Shown here one piece after another: positions 19,273 through 29,458 of a DNA stretch of 64,000 nucleotides (positions are counted from its first letter, which is position 1; each line of letters starts with the position of its first letter). The DNA is taken from contig NZ_QHLX01000002.1 of NCBI RefSeq assembly GCF_004135675.1, positions 186,001 to 250,000 of the forward strand. The letters run 5' to 3'. The stretch comes from Marinitoga lauensis. GTDB lineage: Bacteria > Thermotogota > Thermotogae > Petrotogales > Petrotogaceae. Position numbers and translations under genes: made by a program. The notes below the pieces were generated by a model. It ran no database searches, was not told the DNA's origin, and was given only the letters and a program-made list of their open reading frames with translations.

Positions 19273-19358
19273 ATCTTAATGTTTTTGATTTTTTCTTTTT
19301 TTTTGATAAAATTTTTGTGAATTAAAATTAAAATAATTATGGTTTTCTCAGAAAGCTA

Positions 19359-19441
19359 ATGAATTTAGATATAATATAAATATTGAAGATTGCATTAATT
19401 GTGAAAAAAATAATTTTATAAACATGACCCACGCTGCTTAA
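19359..19441 (+). CDS. Possible Cys-containing small peptide, frameshifted
   Basis: ATG AAT TTA GAT, then, allowing one missing base near 19373, a frame reading INIEDCINCEKNNFINM and ending THAA; restored length is 28 codons. C-x2-C and the place 34 bp before an exporter gene would fit a small secreted or modified peptide, but the ribosome site is weak and chance cannot be excluded. Confidence 0.2.
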
Positions 19442-19475
19442 AATCTTCAAACAAAAAAGAAGGTGAATTATTTAT

Positions 19476-21131
19476 ATGGCAGAAAAAATAAAAGATGAGA
19501 AATTAGAAAAAAAAGAAATAAATCATTTTTTGCTCGGATTATTTAAAAAGTATTGGAAAAGACAGGTAATTGCTATTATTTTTATAAGTTTAATGGCATT
19601 ATCAATATTGATTTTTCCAATATTGATAAAATATACAATAGATACAGTAATACCATCTAAAAATATTCATATATTATTTAAGTACATATTATTAATGATA
19701 GCAACTCTTTTTGGAATTTCGTTAATAACCTATTTTGGAGAAGTTATATTTGAATTTAATGCTTTAAAAGCAAAAAAAGATATTAGAAAAGAAATAATTA
19801 TAAAGTTAACAAAATTGCCGTATGATTTTTTTATGAAGATAAATTCTGGAGAATTAATTTCAAAATTAATGTCTGATCTTGAAATGGTTGGAGTTGTAGT
19901 TTCACAGGTATTTCCAATTTTGGTATTATCGGTTTTACAAATAACAGGAATAATTGTAATGCTCTTTTATTTAAATTGGAAATTAGCATTAGTTCCAATT
20001 ATTTTGACTATATGTTCTTTATTAATTTTAAAAATAATTAATAAAAAAGCAGAAAAACTTTCTATTCGTGAAAGAGAAGTGTTTGGAGAAATATCAAATA
20101 TGTTGGTAGATGTTATAAATAATATGAAAACAATTAAATTAATGGCACATAATGATTGGATATCTAATATGATTGATAATTATCTTGACAATCATTATAA
20201 AATAAGTAAACGATTTACTAAATGGATAAAATTAACAGGTGCGTTGGGTAATTCTATAAATGGTATGATAACAGTGGGAGTATTTAGTTATGGAGGTTAT
20301 TTAATAATAAAAGATGAAATAACTCTGGGGACATTAATTGCTTTCTGGACATATATACAAACTTTAATGAACCCCTTACAATTATTAATGAAAGTAAATA
20401 CTGTATTAAGAAGTTCCTGGGGTGGTATTAAAAGAGTTATTGAAATAACAAAATATGAAGAAGAACATATTCCAGAACTAAAAAGTGAAAATAACATAAA
20501 ATCTATAAAACTTAAAAATATTGAATTCAGTTTTGATAATAAAAAGATTTTAAATTCAATAGAATTAAATTTAGAAAAAGGAAAAATAACAGGTATAATT
20601 GGTGAAAACGGTGCAGGAAAGACTACGTTGTTTAACGTATTAATGGGATTATATAAAGCTAACAGAGGAAAAATAATATTTAATGATAATGAAAATGCAA
20701 ATATAGGTCTTTTAAGAAAAAATATTGGATTTGTTGAACAGGAACCAGAGTTGTTTAAGAATTGTACGATAAAAGAGAATATATTAATGGGTAGGGAAAT
20801 CTCAGAAGAAAAGTTAAAAGAAATTTTAGAAGTAACTGGAATAAATAAAATAGTATCAAAATTCGAAAAAGGTATAGATGAAAAAGTCAAAAACATAAAT
20901 TTATCTGGAGGTCAAAAATAAATAATTGCTATAGCCAGGGCTTTAATAGATGATCCTCAAATTATATTACTCGATGAATTTACATCTGCAATGGATTCAA
21001 AAAATGAGGAATTAATTCACAATATTCTGATTAAATTAAAAGAAAAAGGAAAAATAATAGGAATAATAACTCATAGAGACTCTACTCTAAAAATATGTGA
21101 TGAAATATATGAAATTAAAAAAGGAGAATAA
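19476..21131 (+). CDS. ABC exporter with in-frame stop in NBD
   Basis: Half-size ABC exporter: six helices in residues 1-320, NBD with Walker A (GENGAGKTT) and signature LSGGQK. Directly after GGQK there is TAA where Gln (CAA) is expected; the frame continues without change as IIAIARALIDDP and Walker B (IILLDEFTSAMD), ending at 21131. This is a base substitution, unlike the one-base deletions elsewhere in the window, so it may be a true nonsense change, a C-to-T error, or readthrough. Walker B has Glu (DEF). There is no C39 peptidase domain. It may export the product of a nearby small peptide gene or act in drug efflux. Confidence 0.7.
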
Positions 21132-21133
21132 AT

Positions 21134-21466
21134 ATGAAAAATACTATATTAAAATGGGTAAAATACTTAATATTAGCATTATTTTTAACTCTTGCTTTTT
21201 TGTATTTGTATCTAGATGATTTATCTATTAATTTTCATGATTTTATTATATTCTATTTTATGTTTTTTCTAATAAGTACAGTTATGAAATTTTTTAAATT
21301 ATCCTTAAAAAATATTTTTATAGAATCATTTTTGTTTATGATAATTATTTTTACCTTTGGATTTATATTAAAAATACCATTAAAAGATTCATTATATATT
21401 CTTTTTTTCATGATTTTTACTGAGGGATTTGTTTATTATAAAATGAAAAAAAATAATAATATATAA
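21134..21466 (+). CDS. Small membrane protein, unknown
   Basis: 110 residues with four predicted helices and Lys-rich ends. It starts 2 bp after the stop of the ABC exporter (aaggag upstream), so it is co-transcribed and may be an accessory or immunity protein of that exporter. No family recognised. Confidence 0.6.
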   Translation: MKNTILKWVKYLILALFLTLAFLYLYLDDLSINFHDFIIFYFMFFLISTVMKFFKLSLKNIFIESFLFMIIIFTFGFILKIPLKDSLYILFFMIFTEGFVYYKMKKNNNI

Positions 21467-21509
21467 ATATTTTTATAGAGTTTTTTAGTTGATTTAGAAA
21501 TAATAAAGC

Positions 21510-21548
21510 AATCAAAAAATCCCGGCCAATCGCCGGGATTTTTTGATT
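21510..21548. terminator. Bidirectional intrinsic terminator
   Basis: Perfect 16-bp palindrome AATCAAAAAATCCCGG / CCGGGATTTTTTGATT with a 7-nt loop, between convergent genes. Confidence 0.9.
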
Positions 21549-23307
21549 ATTCCTTACTTTTTTCTATTTCTTTTAATAACTCTATTAATCTTGAACTATT
21601 TTGATTTACTTTTTCCCATAATTCTTTTATTTCAAATTCATGTTCTTTTAAAATTTTTAAAACCTCTGGATGAAAATCTTCTGGATTTGTTCTATCATCT
21701 CCATTAATAATTATATCCATTGTTTTTTCATGAGAAAATGCAGGTTTATAAGGTCTTTCTGAACGTAAGGCATCATATACATCAACAACAGAAACTATTG
21801 CTGCACATAACGGTATTTCTTCTCCATTTAAACCATATGGATATCCTTTTCCATTATATTTTTCATGATGATATAAAGCTATATTTCTGGCTATTTCGAA
21901 CTTAGGTGATTCTCCTATTAGTAAAGACCCATAAAGAGTATGTTTTTTCATTATTTCGAATTCTTCTTCTGTTAATCGACCTTTTTTTTCTAAAATTTCT
22001 TTTGGTATCATTATTTTACCTATATCATGCAATGGAGCGTAATATCTTATTTTTTCTACTGTTTCTTCTTTTACTCCCATTTTTTGAGCAATAAATGCCG
22101 ATAATTCACCAACTCTATTTACGTGATTACCTGTTGTTTCGTCATAACCTTCAGCTATTATGGATAACTGCGTGCTAAAGTTTAAATAGGCCTCTTCTAA
22201 TTCATTATTTACTTTTTCTATTTCTTTATATGACGATTCTAATTCTTCATTCATGGCATTTATTTCTTCAAAAGATGACATTATATCCTCTGTCATTTTT
22301 TGATATTCTGTCATTAATTCATTTATTTCTTTAATATCACATTTTTCCATGATTTTATCAAATTCAAGGTATCGTGTTTCCTGGAATTTTTTCATATTGT
22401 CCAGCATAATTTCAAAAGGTTTTGAAATTTGTCTTGAAACTTTATGTGCTTTTTTTGAGATAATATATAAAATGAATCCCAGAGCTATAATAAACATTAA
22501 AAAATTAATAAATATGCTCATTTTAAATTTGCTAAAATCGAGTTTTAATACTATTCCTATGGGTCTGAAAAGTGTTTTTTCATCTTCATATTTCCATATA
22601 CTATAAAAGTTAATACCCGTTCTTTTTTCAATTATTACTTCTTTTTCTGTATCAAAAGCTTTCTTTAAATATTCAGTATCTTCTTCATTTAGTTCTGGAA
22701 ATTTATCTGATAAACCTTCAAATGAATGTGTACAAATATTTATATCTTTTATAAAGTCATATTTCTCTTTTAAAAGTGAAAGATTGTTTATTATACTTTC
22801 TATTTTTCCAATAGGTAATAATGTTTTTAACATATAAAAATTATCATTTAGTCTTAAATAAACATTTCTAATAAGGTTTTTAGGAGTTAAATCAAGTTCT
22901 ATAAAATAATCAAAATTTTTTAGTTTTTTTAATTTATTCTGAATTTTTAAATCAAGATTTTTCATTTCAACTTTTGTTATAGTAGCTTCTTCACCTAATC
23001 TTTTATTCACATACATAAAATCCATTATTTTTTTATCCAGATTTTCTTGATCTGTTTTTAAATATTCTATAAACATATCGAGTCCTTTATAATATCTTGC
23101 ATCAAAATCATATATTGCACTGTATAAAGAATTAAATGTTATGCTTACAAGTTGTTTAGCATTTTCTCTAAATGAATCTTCAATTCTTTTAAAATTTAAA
23201 TAGCTTATTGTTGTTATTACAACTAAAACTGCTATTATACCAGTTAAAACTATAGTCATAATATTTTTCGATATTAACTGATATAGAGTTATTTTATTTT
23301 TTTTCAT
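21547..23307 (-). CDS. Membrane HD-GYP c-di-GMP phosphodiesterase
   Basis: About 586 residues: TM helix (15-35), a ~220-residue extracytoplasmic sensor, TM helix (about 265-285), a coiled-coil linker rich in EELESSYKEIEKVN, and a C-terminal HD-GYP domain. The domain has HDIGK, the HHEKYNGKGYPYGL motif and a DVYDAL helix, all intact. It hydrolyses c-di-GMP to pGpG or GMP. ATG 23307 is preferred (gaggaaat). It lies 43 bp after the exported propeller gene, which may supply its signal. Confidence 0.9.
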   Translation of the reverse strand: MKKNKITLYQLISKNIMTIVLTGIIAVLVVITTISYLNFKRIEDSFRENAKQLVSITFNSLYSAIYDFDARYYKGLDMFIEYLKTDQENLDKKIMDFMYVNKRLGEEATITKVEMKNLDLKIQNKLKKLKNFDYFIELDLTPKNLIRNVYLRLNDNFYMLKTLLPIGKIESIINNLSLLKEKYDFIKDINICTHSFEGLSDKFPELNEEDTEYLKKAFDTEKEVIIEKRTGINFYSIWKYEDEKTLFRPIGIVLKLDFSKFKMSIFINFLMFIIALGFILYIISKKAHKVSRQISKPFEIMLDNMKKFQETRYLEFDKIMEKCDIKEINELMTEYQKMTEDIMSSFEEINAMNEELESSYKEIEKVNNELEEAYLNFSTQLSIIAEGYDETTGNHVNRVGELSAFIAQKMGVKEETVEKIRYYAPLHDIGKIMIPKEILEKKGRLTEEEFEIMKKHTLYGSLLIGESPKFEIARNIALYHHEKYNGKGYPYGLNGEEIPLCAAIVSVVDVYDALRSERPYKPAFSHEKTMDIIINGDDRTNPEDFHPEVLKILKEHEFEIKELWEKVNQNSSRLIELLKEIEKSKE

Positions 23308-23350
23308 TTTATTTCCTCCTAAAAGGTTTGTCATATTAATTATAACATAT

Positions 23351-24589
23351 TTATTTTATAAAACCATTGAGTTTTCCTTCAGGATTTGTGTATATTATTA
23401 TTCCAGAAATAACATCTTTCTTTTTCTGATAACCAACGGATATTATAATACTATTGTTTATTAATTTTGAGTTTAAAATTCTTTCATCATATTCTTCTCC
23501 ATAATAATTTTCTTTTAATAAAATACCATCAGATTTATTTAATAAAATTTCAAAACCATCAAAATCATTGTTTCTTTCTAAAGCATATCCTGAAATAATT
23601 ATTTTGTTATTGAAAATATGTGCTGAAAATCCTATTGATGATCTCTTTAGAAGATAATCATTTCTCCATAATATGTTAAATCTACTATCTGTTTTTATTG
23701 TTAATACTTTCCATGGAAAATTATTAATTGTAGTACTATATCCTATAATATAAAAATGATTATCTTCTTTTAATAGAGAGTATCCATATTCATTTAGTTG
23801 TTCTTTTCCAAATTTTGCTATAGAATAGTCATTATAATTTAATTTATTGAGTTTTACCAGAAATATATCATTGTTGTTATTAGCTGTAGAATTAGTATTT
23901 CCAAGTAGATATATATAATCTCTGTCAGTAACAATATCAGTTAAAAACTCATTATTGTACCATGTAATTTTATAGTCATTCAATTTATCCAGATTCTTAT
24001 TAATCTCAAGAAAATATCCTGTTTTTTTTGAATTTTCTATTATATATCCAACAACATATATACTATCATAATCATCTTTTATGATTTTTAAGAATTCACC
24101 ATTTTTTTCAAAAATTTTTGATTTAATCATTTCACCAGAGTTGTTTATTATATATATAACTGGTTTGTAATCTTGCGTTCCTACTATATAAAAGTTATCA
24201 TTAATGTATTCAACTTTATTGATTTTTGTTGATGATGGTATTCTTATTTCTTTTTGCAATAAAATATTTCCATTTTTATCCGTATTTAGAATAAATAGAT
24301 TTTTATTAACTTTTTCATTTTGACCGAAAACATAAATCTTATTGTTAGACAAAACAACATCTTTAAGTATTAACGATTTGCCATCTGTTATTATTTTATA
24401 CCATCCTTTTACCTTTAATTCTTCCTGATTTTTATTGATATTTATATTGTATATTTCTTCTTTTTGTGTATCGATGTTATCTATGTTTTTTGTTTTTAAA
24501 TCTCTACTTGTGGATATATTTATAAATATAATATCTAATGAAAATAAAATAAATATTGTTATTAAAGTAAACAACAAAATTTTTTTCAT
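23351..24589 (-). CDS. Exported beta-propeller-like protein
   Basis: 412 residues with an N-terminal signal or anchor helix (KKILLFTLITIFILFSLDII). The rest is a repeating four-strand pattern (NDNFYIVGT, DSIYVVGYI, DYIYLLGNT, NHFYIIGYS, NKIIISGYA), about 50-60 residues per repeat, which predicts a six- or seven-bladed propeller. No enzyme motif. It shares a transcript with the HD-GYP gene and may sense or bind something outside the membrane. Confidence 0.6.
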   Translation of the reverse strand: MKKILLFTLITIFILFSLDIIFINISTSRDLKTKNIDNIDTQKEEIYNININKNQEELKVKGWYKIITDGKSLILKDVVLSNNKIYVFGQNEKVNKNLFILNTDKNGNILLQKEIRIPSSTKINKVEYINDNFYIVGTQDYKPVIYIINNSGEMIKSKIFEKNGEFLKIIKDDYDSIYVVGYIIENSKKTGYFLEINKNLDKLNDYKITWYNNEFLTDIVTDRDYIYLLGNTNSTANNNNDIFLVKLNKLNYNDYSIAKFGKEQLNEYGYSLLKEDNHFYIIGYSTTINNFPWKVLTIKTDSRFNILWRNDYLLKRSSIGFSAHIFNNKIIISGYALERNNDFDGFEILLNKSDGILLKENYYGEEYDERILNSKLINNSIIISVGYQKKKDVISGIIIYTNPEGKLNGFIK

Positions 24590-24659
24590 ATTTAATTCTC
24601 CTTTATATATATTATTTATAGGTATAGGTGCTATAGTGATGTTGTTTGTTGATAAGTAA

Positions 24660-25190
24660 TGGGAGTCCTTTATATAACCAAATTATATTATGTTGAGAAA
24701 ATTTAAATTTTTTTTGTTTTTTATAACCAATTTTGTTAGAAGTATGATATAGGTATATTTGTTCTATATTTTTTGTTATTAAAATTTTTTTGTTTTTAAA
24801 CTATAAACTTCCAACGTTTATAGTTGTTATTAATGTTTATAATACAATTTTATAAACATATATAGTTGAAAAATAATTAACGAAAATTACAGTTATGAAC
24901 ATTTTTAGTTGTTAACTTTTATAATGTCTATTAATAGCTATTTTTATAAAATAACATATGTTGAAAATTATGAACTTTATAATACTATTATAACATAATC
25001 ATATCCATTTTTATTTTTTCAACAATTCGAGATTTTAATTATCTTTTTCAGTTACAAACCGTTTAAGCTTTGATTTAAAAAGGATTTTAGGATTAATAAT
25101 TATCATTAAATTAATCATGGGGTAAAAAAAATACATGTGATTTTAACTTTTTTAGTTTAAAGTTGACAGGAAAAGTTAAGAATAGATAAT
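24660..25190. promoter_or_regulatory. Long AT-rich intergenic with stacked palindromes
   Basis: No gene found. It holds AACTATAAAC-N7-GTTTATAGTT (24799-24825), GTTTATAA-N7-TTATAAAC (24835-24857) and AACATATGTT (24953-24962). The repeated GTTTATA half-site in both orientations suggests regulator binding between two divergent genes. Confidence 0.4.
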
Positions 25191-25207
25191 TCAGGAGGTT
25201 GAGAAAG

Positions 25208-26335
25208 TTGAAAAAAAATTTAAAGTATATTCTTATACTACCATTTTTGCAGGTTTTTGTTCAGGTTGGGATAGCTTCATCGTTTCCACAATTAACAGAA
25301 ATATTTAACTCTACATTGCTAGCAAGTACCTTTATAGGAATTACTCCTTTAATATCAATTATATTTGGTTCTTTTTGGGGAAAAATATTGGAAACCAAAG
25401 GAGAAAGTAAAACATTTTTATATTCAATGGCTTTATGGAGTACAGCAATATATTTATCAGGTGTATCTTTAAAATTACCGGTATTAGCAATAATCTTTCG
25501 TGCAATTCAAGGTATAGCAGATTCAGCTTTGTTTTCTAATGCATTAACTGTAATATCAAAAGCAGACTTTTCACAAAAAGAGCAAACGAAATATTTTGGA
25601 TTGGTAGAGTTTTTAGCCAGTTTTGGTGCTGTAATGGGACCGATGGTTATAGGTACAGGCTTTATTTATATGTCTCATTATATATTGATGACTGTGGGAG
25701 TTATTTTATTTATAGGTACATTATTTGTTTATAAGCAATTGCCGGTTATAGAAATACATTCAGAAAAGGTTAAAAAGCAGGTTACTAAATTCTCTCCAAG
25801 AATTTTTTTAGCTGCATTTTTTGGTATAATGACTCTTGCTGTTATCGTTGGATTTCAGGCAACAATGCCGTTATTTATAGAAAAGCATATTAGTAATCCA
25901 GTTTTTGGAAAGATTTATATATCAATATTTGCTTTATCATTGATGCTTGGAAATCTTTTTAAACATAAAATTAGTGGAATAAAGATATGGATTCCATTGG
26001 CAACATTTGCAACATTGATGCTGGCAATATTTTTAAGTACAGTTTCAATGGTTGTATTCTTGTTATTAATAATTGTTTCTGGATTGTTCCTTGGGTTATC
26101 ACTTACTATGAGTAGTGAATATGCATCATACTTATCAGTTGGTTTTGAAGAAAAAGGAATGGCAGTATTTTCTGCATTTAGAATAAGTGGGAATTTCTTT
26201 GGACCATATTTATCTTTGTTTTATTCAATGGGTGGAATGAATTTCTTTATGCTGGTATTGTCTATTATAAGTTTAGTATCAACTATATTCTTATTTAATT
26301 TTAAAAAAAATTATAATGAAATAAAAGAGATATAA
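25208..26335 (+). CDS. MFS transporter
   Basis: About 375 residues with 12 predicted helices and the loop-2 motif GKILETKGESKTF. It resembles drug-efflux or sugar-efflux MFS proteins, but the substrate is not evident. The start is TTG at 25208, 9 nt after AGGAGG; the TTG at 25199 touches the SD and is less likely. Confidence 0.75.
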   Translation: MKKNLKYILILPFLQVFVQVGIASSFPQLTEIFNSTLLASTFIGITPLISIIFGSFWGKILETKGESKTFLYSMALWSTAIYLSGVSLKLPVLAIIFRAIQGIADSALFSNALTVISKADFSQKEQTKYFGLVEFLASFGAVMGPMVIGTGFIYMSHYILMTVGVILFIGTLFVYKQLPVIEIHSEKVKKQVTKFSPRIFLAAFFGIMTLAVIVGFQATMPLFIEKHISNPVFGKIYISIFALSLMLGNLFKHKISGIKIWIPLATFATLMLAIFLSTVSMVVFLLLIIVSGLFLGLSLTMSSEYASYLSVGFEEKGMAVFSAFRISGNFFGPYLSLFYSMGGMNFFMLVLSIISLVSTIFLFNFKKNYNEIKEI

Positions 26336-26406
26336 AAAAGTATATAAAACCCAACCTAAGCTATTTTTAATTATCACATAAATAATTTTAAATTTAAATA
26401 ATGTAA

Positions 26407-26444
26407 AAAACAACCTCATCTTGATTTCAAGATGAGGTTGTTTT
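26407..26444. terminator. Bidirectional intrinsic terminator
   Basis: Perfect 17-bp stem AAAACAACCTCATCTTG / CAAGATGAGGTTGTTTT with a 4-nt loop, between the MFS gene and the convergent GGDEF gene, whose stop codon lies in the left arm. Confidence 0.85.
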
Positions 26445-28274
26445 GTATATAATAGTAGTATTCTTAACTTTTTTAGCTTCGTACATGGCAATATCAGCAT
26501 ATCTAATTAAATCATCGATATCTTCAGAATGTTCCGGGAAAAGTGAAACGCCTATACTTAAAGAAATGCTAAAAAACCCTCCATTTTTTTCAAATTTTTT
26601 TGACATCTTATGATTTAATTTTTGAGTTATAGTATAAATATCTTTTATATTTTTATATTGAGTTAAAATCACAAATTCATCTCCGCCAAATCTTGAAATT
26701 ATATCTGAACTTCTTAAAGTTTCTTTCAAAATTTTAGCCATATGTTTCAGTAATTCATCCCCTTTTTCATGACCGAAGGTATCATTTACCTTTTTAAAAT
26801 TATCAATATCTATAAACATAATAGCATATTTTAAATTATTTCTTTTACCGAGAGATAATAAATTTTTAGAATTTTCAAAAAATAATGTTCTATTTGGTAA
26901 TCCTGTTAAAAGATCATGTGTTGCTAAATGTTTTAATTTATCTTCCATTATTTTTTTCTGTGTATAATCTTCTATAATTGCGATTCCGCCTATAATAAAA
27001 TGATCTTTTTTTAATGGAGCAAATGTTGCACGCAAGATGATGTTTTTTCCAGATATAGAAGAATTATATTCCCCTTCATAATATGATAATTTATTTTTTA
27101 AGGTATCTTTGATCATATTTTTTATAATGTTATGAGGTAAGGTGTTTAAATCAAGCCCTATAAGTTGTTCTTTAGACACATCAAGAATTTTTAAAGCAGC
27201 ATTATTAGCTATTGAAACATTTAAATTAGTATCAAAAATTATTATTCCTATTGGTGAATTTTCAAAAATAGTTTGAAACATTCCAAGACTCTTATTTAAC
27301 TCATTTTTAAGTTTTATAAGGCTATAATAATTTATTGTTATGTAAATAAACAAAATGCCGCTAAATATTAAAGAAAATATATCTATGAATAAAACATTTT
27401 TTTTATCTTTTAATTCCATATTAATTTTTACTTCGAGTTTTGATAGTTCGTGATTTATAATATTTTGAAAAAAATCAACAATAGAAGTTAAGTTTTCAAA
27501 AGTTTCTTTTGGATTGAGTTGATATAATTTCGGTGATTTATTTTCAAATAATTCATAATAATACAATAATTTTTTGTAATATTCTGATTCTGGAAAAGTT
27601 GAAACCTTTTTATATGTATATTCAGTATAAGAAAACCCTTTAAATTTTGAAAATTCAATAATATTATAAAAACTTTTATCCAGGAAAAAATATTCTTTTT
27701 CGGAAATATTTTGTTTTTTTATAATCGATGAGTAAATACCTCTAAACTCTCCAGCATATTCTTTTATTTTTTCAAGATAATAAATAGAAGTTAATAATTT
27801 TCCTGTTTCAGCAGTTGTTTTTTGCTTTATTGGATAATCATAATAATCAATAAGTTCATTTATTAGTTTTGTATATTCATCGAAGATATAAATATATTCC
27901 ACTTTTTTTTCTTCTGAAACCTTACGTAAAGATTTTAGTTTAGATTCAATTTCTCCGAGATTATCAAAATAATGATTTTTATTATTTAAATCTTTTATTA
28001 TTTGAAAATGAGTATCAACCAAATTTCTTTCTTTTTCAATATCAGAATAGATATTTTTTTCACCATTTAAATACATATTGACCATTCCGCGTTCTTTTTG
28101 AAGATAAAAAACAACAGAGGATATATTTTTGATTAAATATACAGAATCTTTCATATGATTGAGCATATTTTGTTCATTTTTTATTTGAAATAAGGAATTT
28201 ATAGAAATTATTAGTATTCCAGATAAAATTAAAATTATAATTATTGAATGCGTTATTTTTGTTTTAAATGTCAT
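26427..28274 (-). CDS. NIT-PAS-GGDEF diguanylate cyclase
   Basis: 615 residues. Two TM helices (about 8-28 and 297-318) enclose a helical sensor whose start, VFYLQKERGMVNMYL, matches the NIT (nitrate/nitrite-type) domain. A PAS domain follows (IFENSPIGIIIFDT to about 440), then a GGDEF domain with RFGGDEF and an intact inhibitory I-site RSSD five residues before it. It makes c-di-GMP and should be product-inhibited. Confidence 0.9.
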   Translation of the reverse strand: MTFKTKITHSIIIILILSGILIISINSLFQIKNEQNMLNHMKDSVYLIKNISSVVFYLQKERGMVNMYLNGEKNIYSDIEKERNLVDTHFQIIKDLNNKNHYFDNLGEIESKLKSLRKVSEEKKVEYIYIFDEYTKLINELIDYYDYPIKQKTTAETGKLLTSIYYLEKIKEYAGEFRGIYSSIIKKQNISEKEYFFLDKSFYNIIEFSKFKGFSYTEYTYKKVSTFPESEYYKKLLYYYELFENKSPKLYQLNPKETFENLTSIVDFFQNIINHELSKLEVKINMELKDKKNVLFIDIFSLIFSGILFIYITINYYSLIKLKNELNKSLGMFQTIFENSPIGIIIFDTNLNVSIANNAALKILDVSKEQLIGLDLNTLPHNIIKNMIKDTLKNKLSYYEGEYNSSISGKNIILRATFAPLKKDHFIIGGIAIIEDYTQKKIMEDKLKHLATHDLLTGLPNRTLFFENSKNLLSLGKRNNLKYAIMFIDIDNFKKVNDTFGHEKGDELLKHMAKILKETLRSSDIISRFGGDEFVILTQYKNIKDIYTITQKLNHKMSKKFEKNGGFFSISLSIGVSLFPEHSEDIDDLIRYADIAMYEAKKVKNTTIIYKTTSS

Positions 28275-28326
28275 AAAAAATCCCCCTGAATAATAATTCG
28301 ATTATATCATAAATAAAATTAATATT

Positions 28327-29272
28327 TTAAACTTTTTCAATTAATTCAGCGATTTTATATACAGTGAATTTAACAGCTGGTGTTCTGTAAGGTATGGTTG
28401 TTGAATCCAATTTAACGAGCCAATCATTTGTTTTTTATAAATGGAAATATAGTATTGTTGCATAAAATCATCATCAGTAGAAACAACTCTAAGTAAATAT
28501 CTATCATTTAAAAGGTCTTCATATATAGAGCTTACGGTAAACGCCATATTATTTTCTTTGATATGTTTATCTTTTAAATCTTTTAATTTTTCTATATCGA
28601 CATTTTTTATATTTTTATGTGGCAATTCGCTCACTCCTTCCAGAACTCTTTTAACTTTATTATCTTCTATTTTTTGGCGATAAATAAATATTTGTTTCTT
28701 CCTTCTTTATCCCATTTTAACTCATATTTTGTTTTTATGGGTCTTTCAAAATTTTCTATTATTTCTTCAGCTTCAAAGAATTTAGAGTCTTTGAAATTAT
28801 TATACACCTCTTGTGCATACCAATCGACATCTGTTGCTAACTCTATTGTTCCACCTTTTTTCAAAACATCAGCTAAGGTGTTTATGAATGATTCTATAAA
28901 TATTCTTCTTTCTTTATGTCGTTGTTTTGGCCACGGACATGGAAAATTAACAATTAATTTTGAAATTGAATTTGAAGGAAATAATTCTCTAATTAATAAT
29001 CTCGCATCTCCCTGAATAACACGTGCATTTTTTATGTTATTTTTGTAGAATTTTACCTGAGCTTTGTATAAAGCCGTTAAAGATGTTTCAAAACCAACAA
29101 AATTAATATCAGGATTATTTTTGGCTAACGCAGCCATATATTCACCACTACCAAATCCAATTTCGACATATATCTTTTTTTTATTTCCAAAAATTTCACT
29201 CCATTTTAATGGATATATATCATAATGCTGGGGTTTAAGAAAATATTTTAATACCCCAATTTTGTCATGCAT
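28327..29272 (-). CDS. trmB: TrmB tRNA (guanine-N7)-methyltransferase with C-terminal extension, two frameshifts
   Basis: Methylates G46 of tRNA. SAM site EIGFGSGEY, then FETSLTALYKA and the catalytic NFPCPWPKQRHKERR. The usual family end is near residue 200, but here one missing A (28674-28679) hides a continuation of about 115 residues (IEDNKVKRVLEGVSELPHKN onward). A second missing base near 28398 leads to a final RTPAVKFTVYKIAELIEKV. Restored length is 316 codons. Thermotogales TrmB proteins have such an extension, which supports one gene rather than two. Confidence 0.85.
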
Positions 29273-29404
29273 TTTTTATCCTCCTTGCTAATAATATTTA
29301 TATAATAATACCATATATACCAAAAAATATTATTATTTTAATGTAAAAATAGTCTGTATTATTTATAATTATTAGAAATTTAGATTAATTATAAAAAAGA
29401 AGTA

Positions 29405-29413
29405 TGGTATAAT
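29405..29413 (+). promoter_or_regulatory. Extended -10 promoter of chemoreceptor gene
   Basis: TGGTATAAT, an extended -10, 46 bp before the chemoreceptor start. No clear -35. Confidence 0.5.
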
Positions 29414-29458
29414 ATATATATAATTTAATTTTACAATATTTTTTTAAGGGGTAAAAAA

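Noticed and set aside
28341-28634. Separate 97-residue gene after trmB
   Set aside because: One added A joins it to TrmB, and a second carries it on to 28327.
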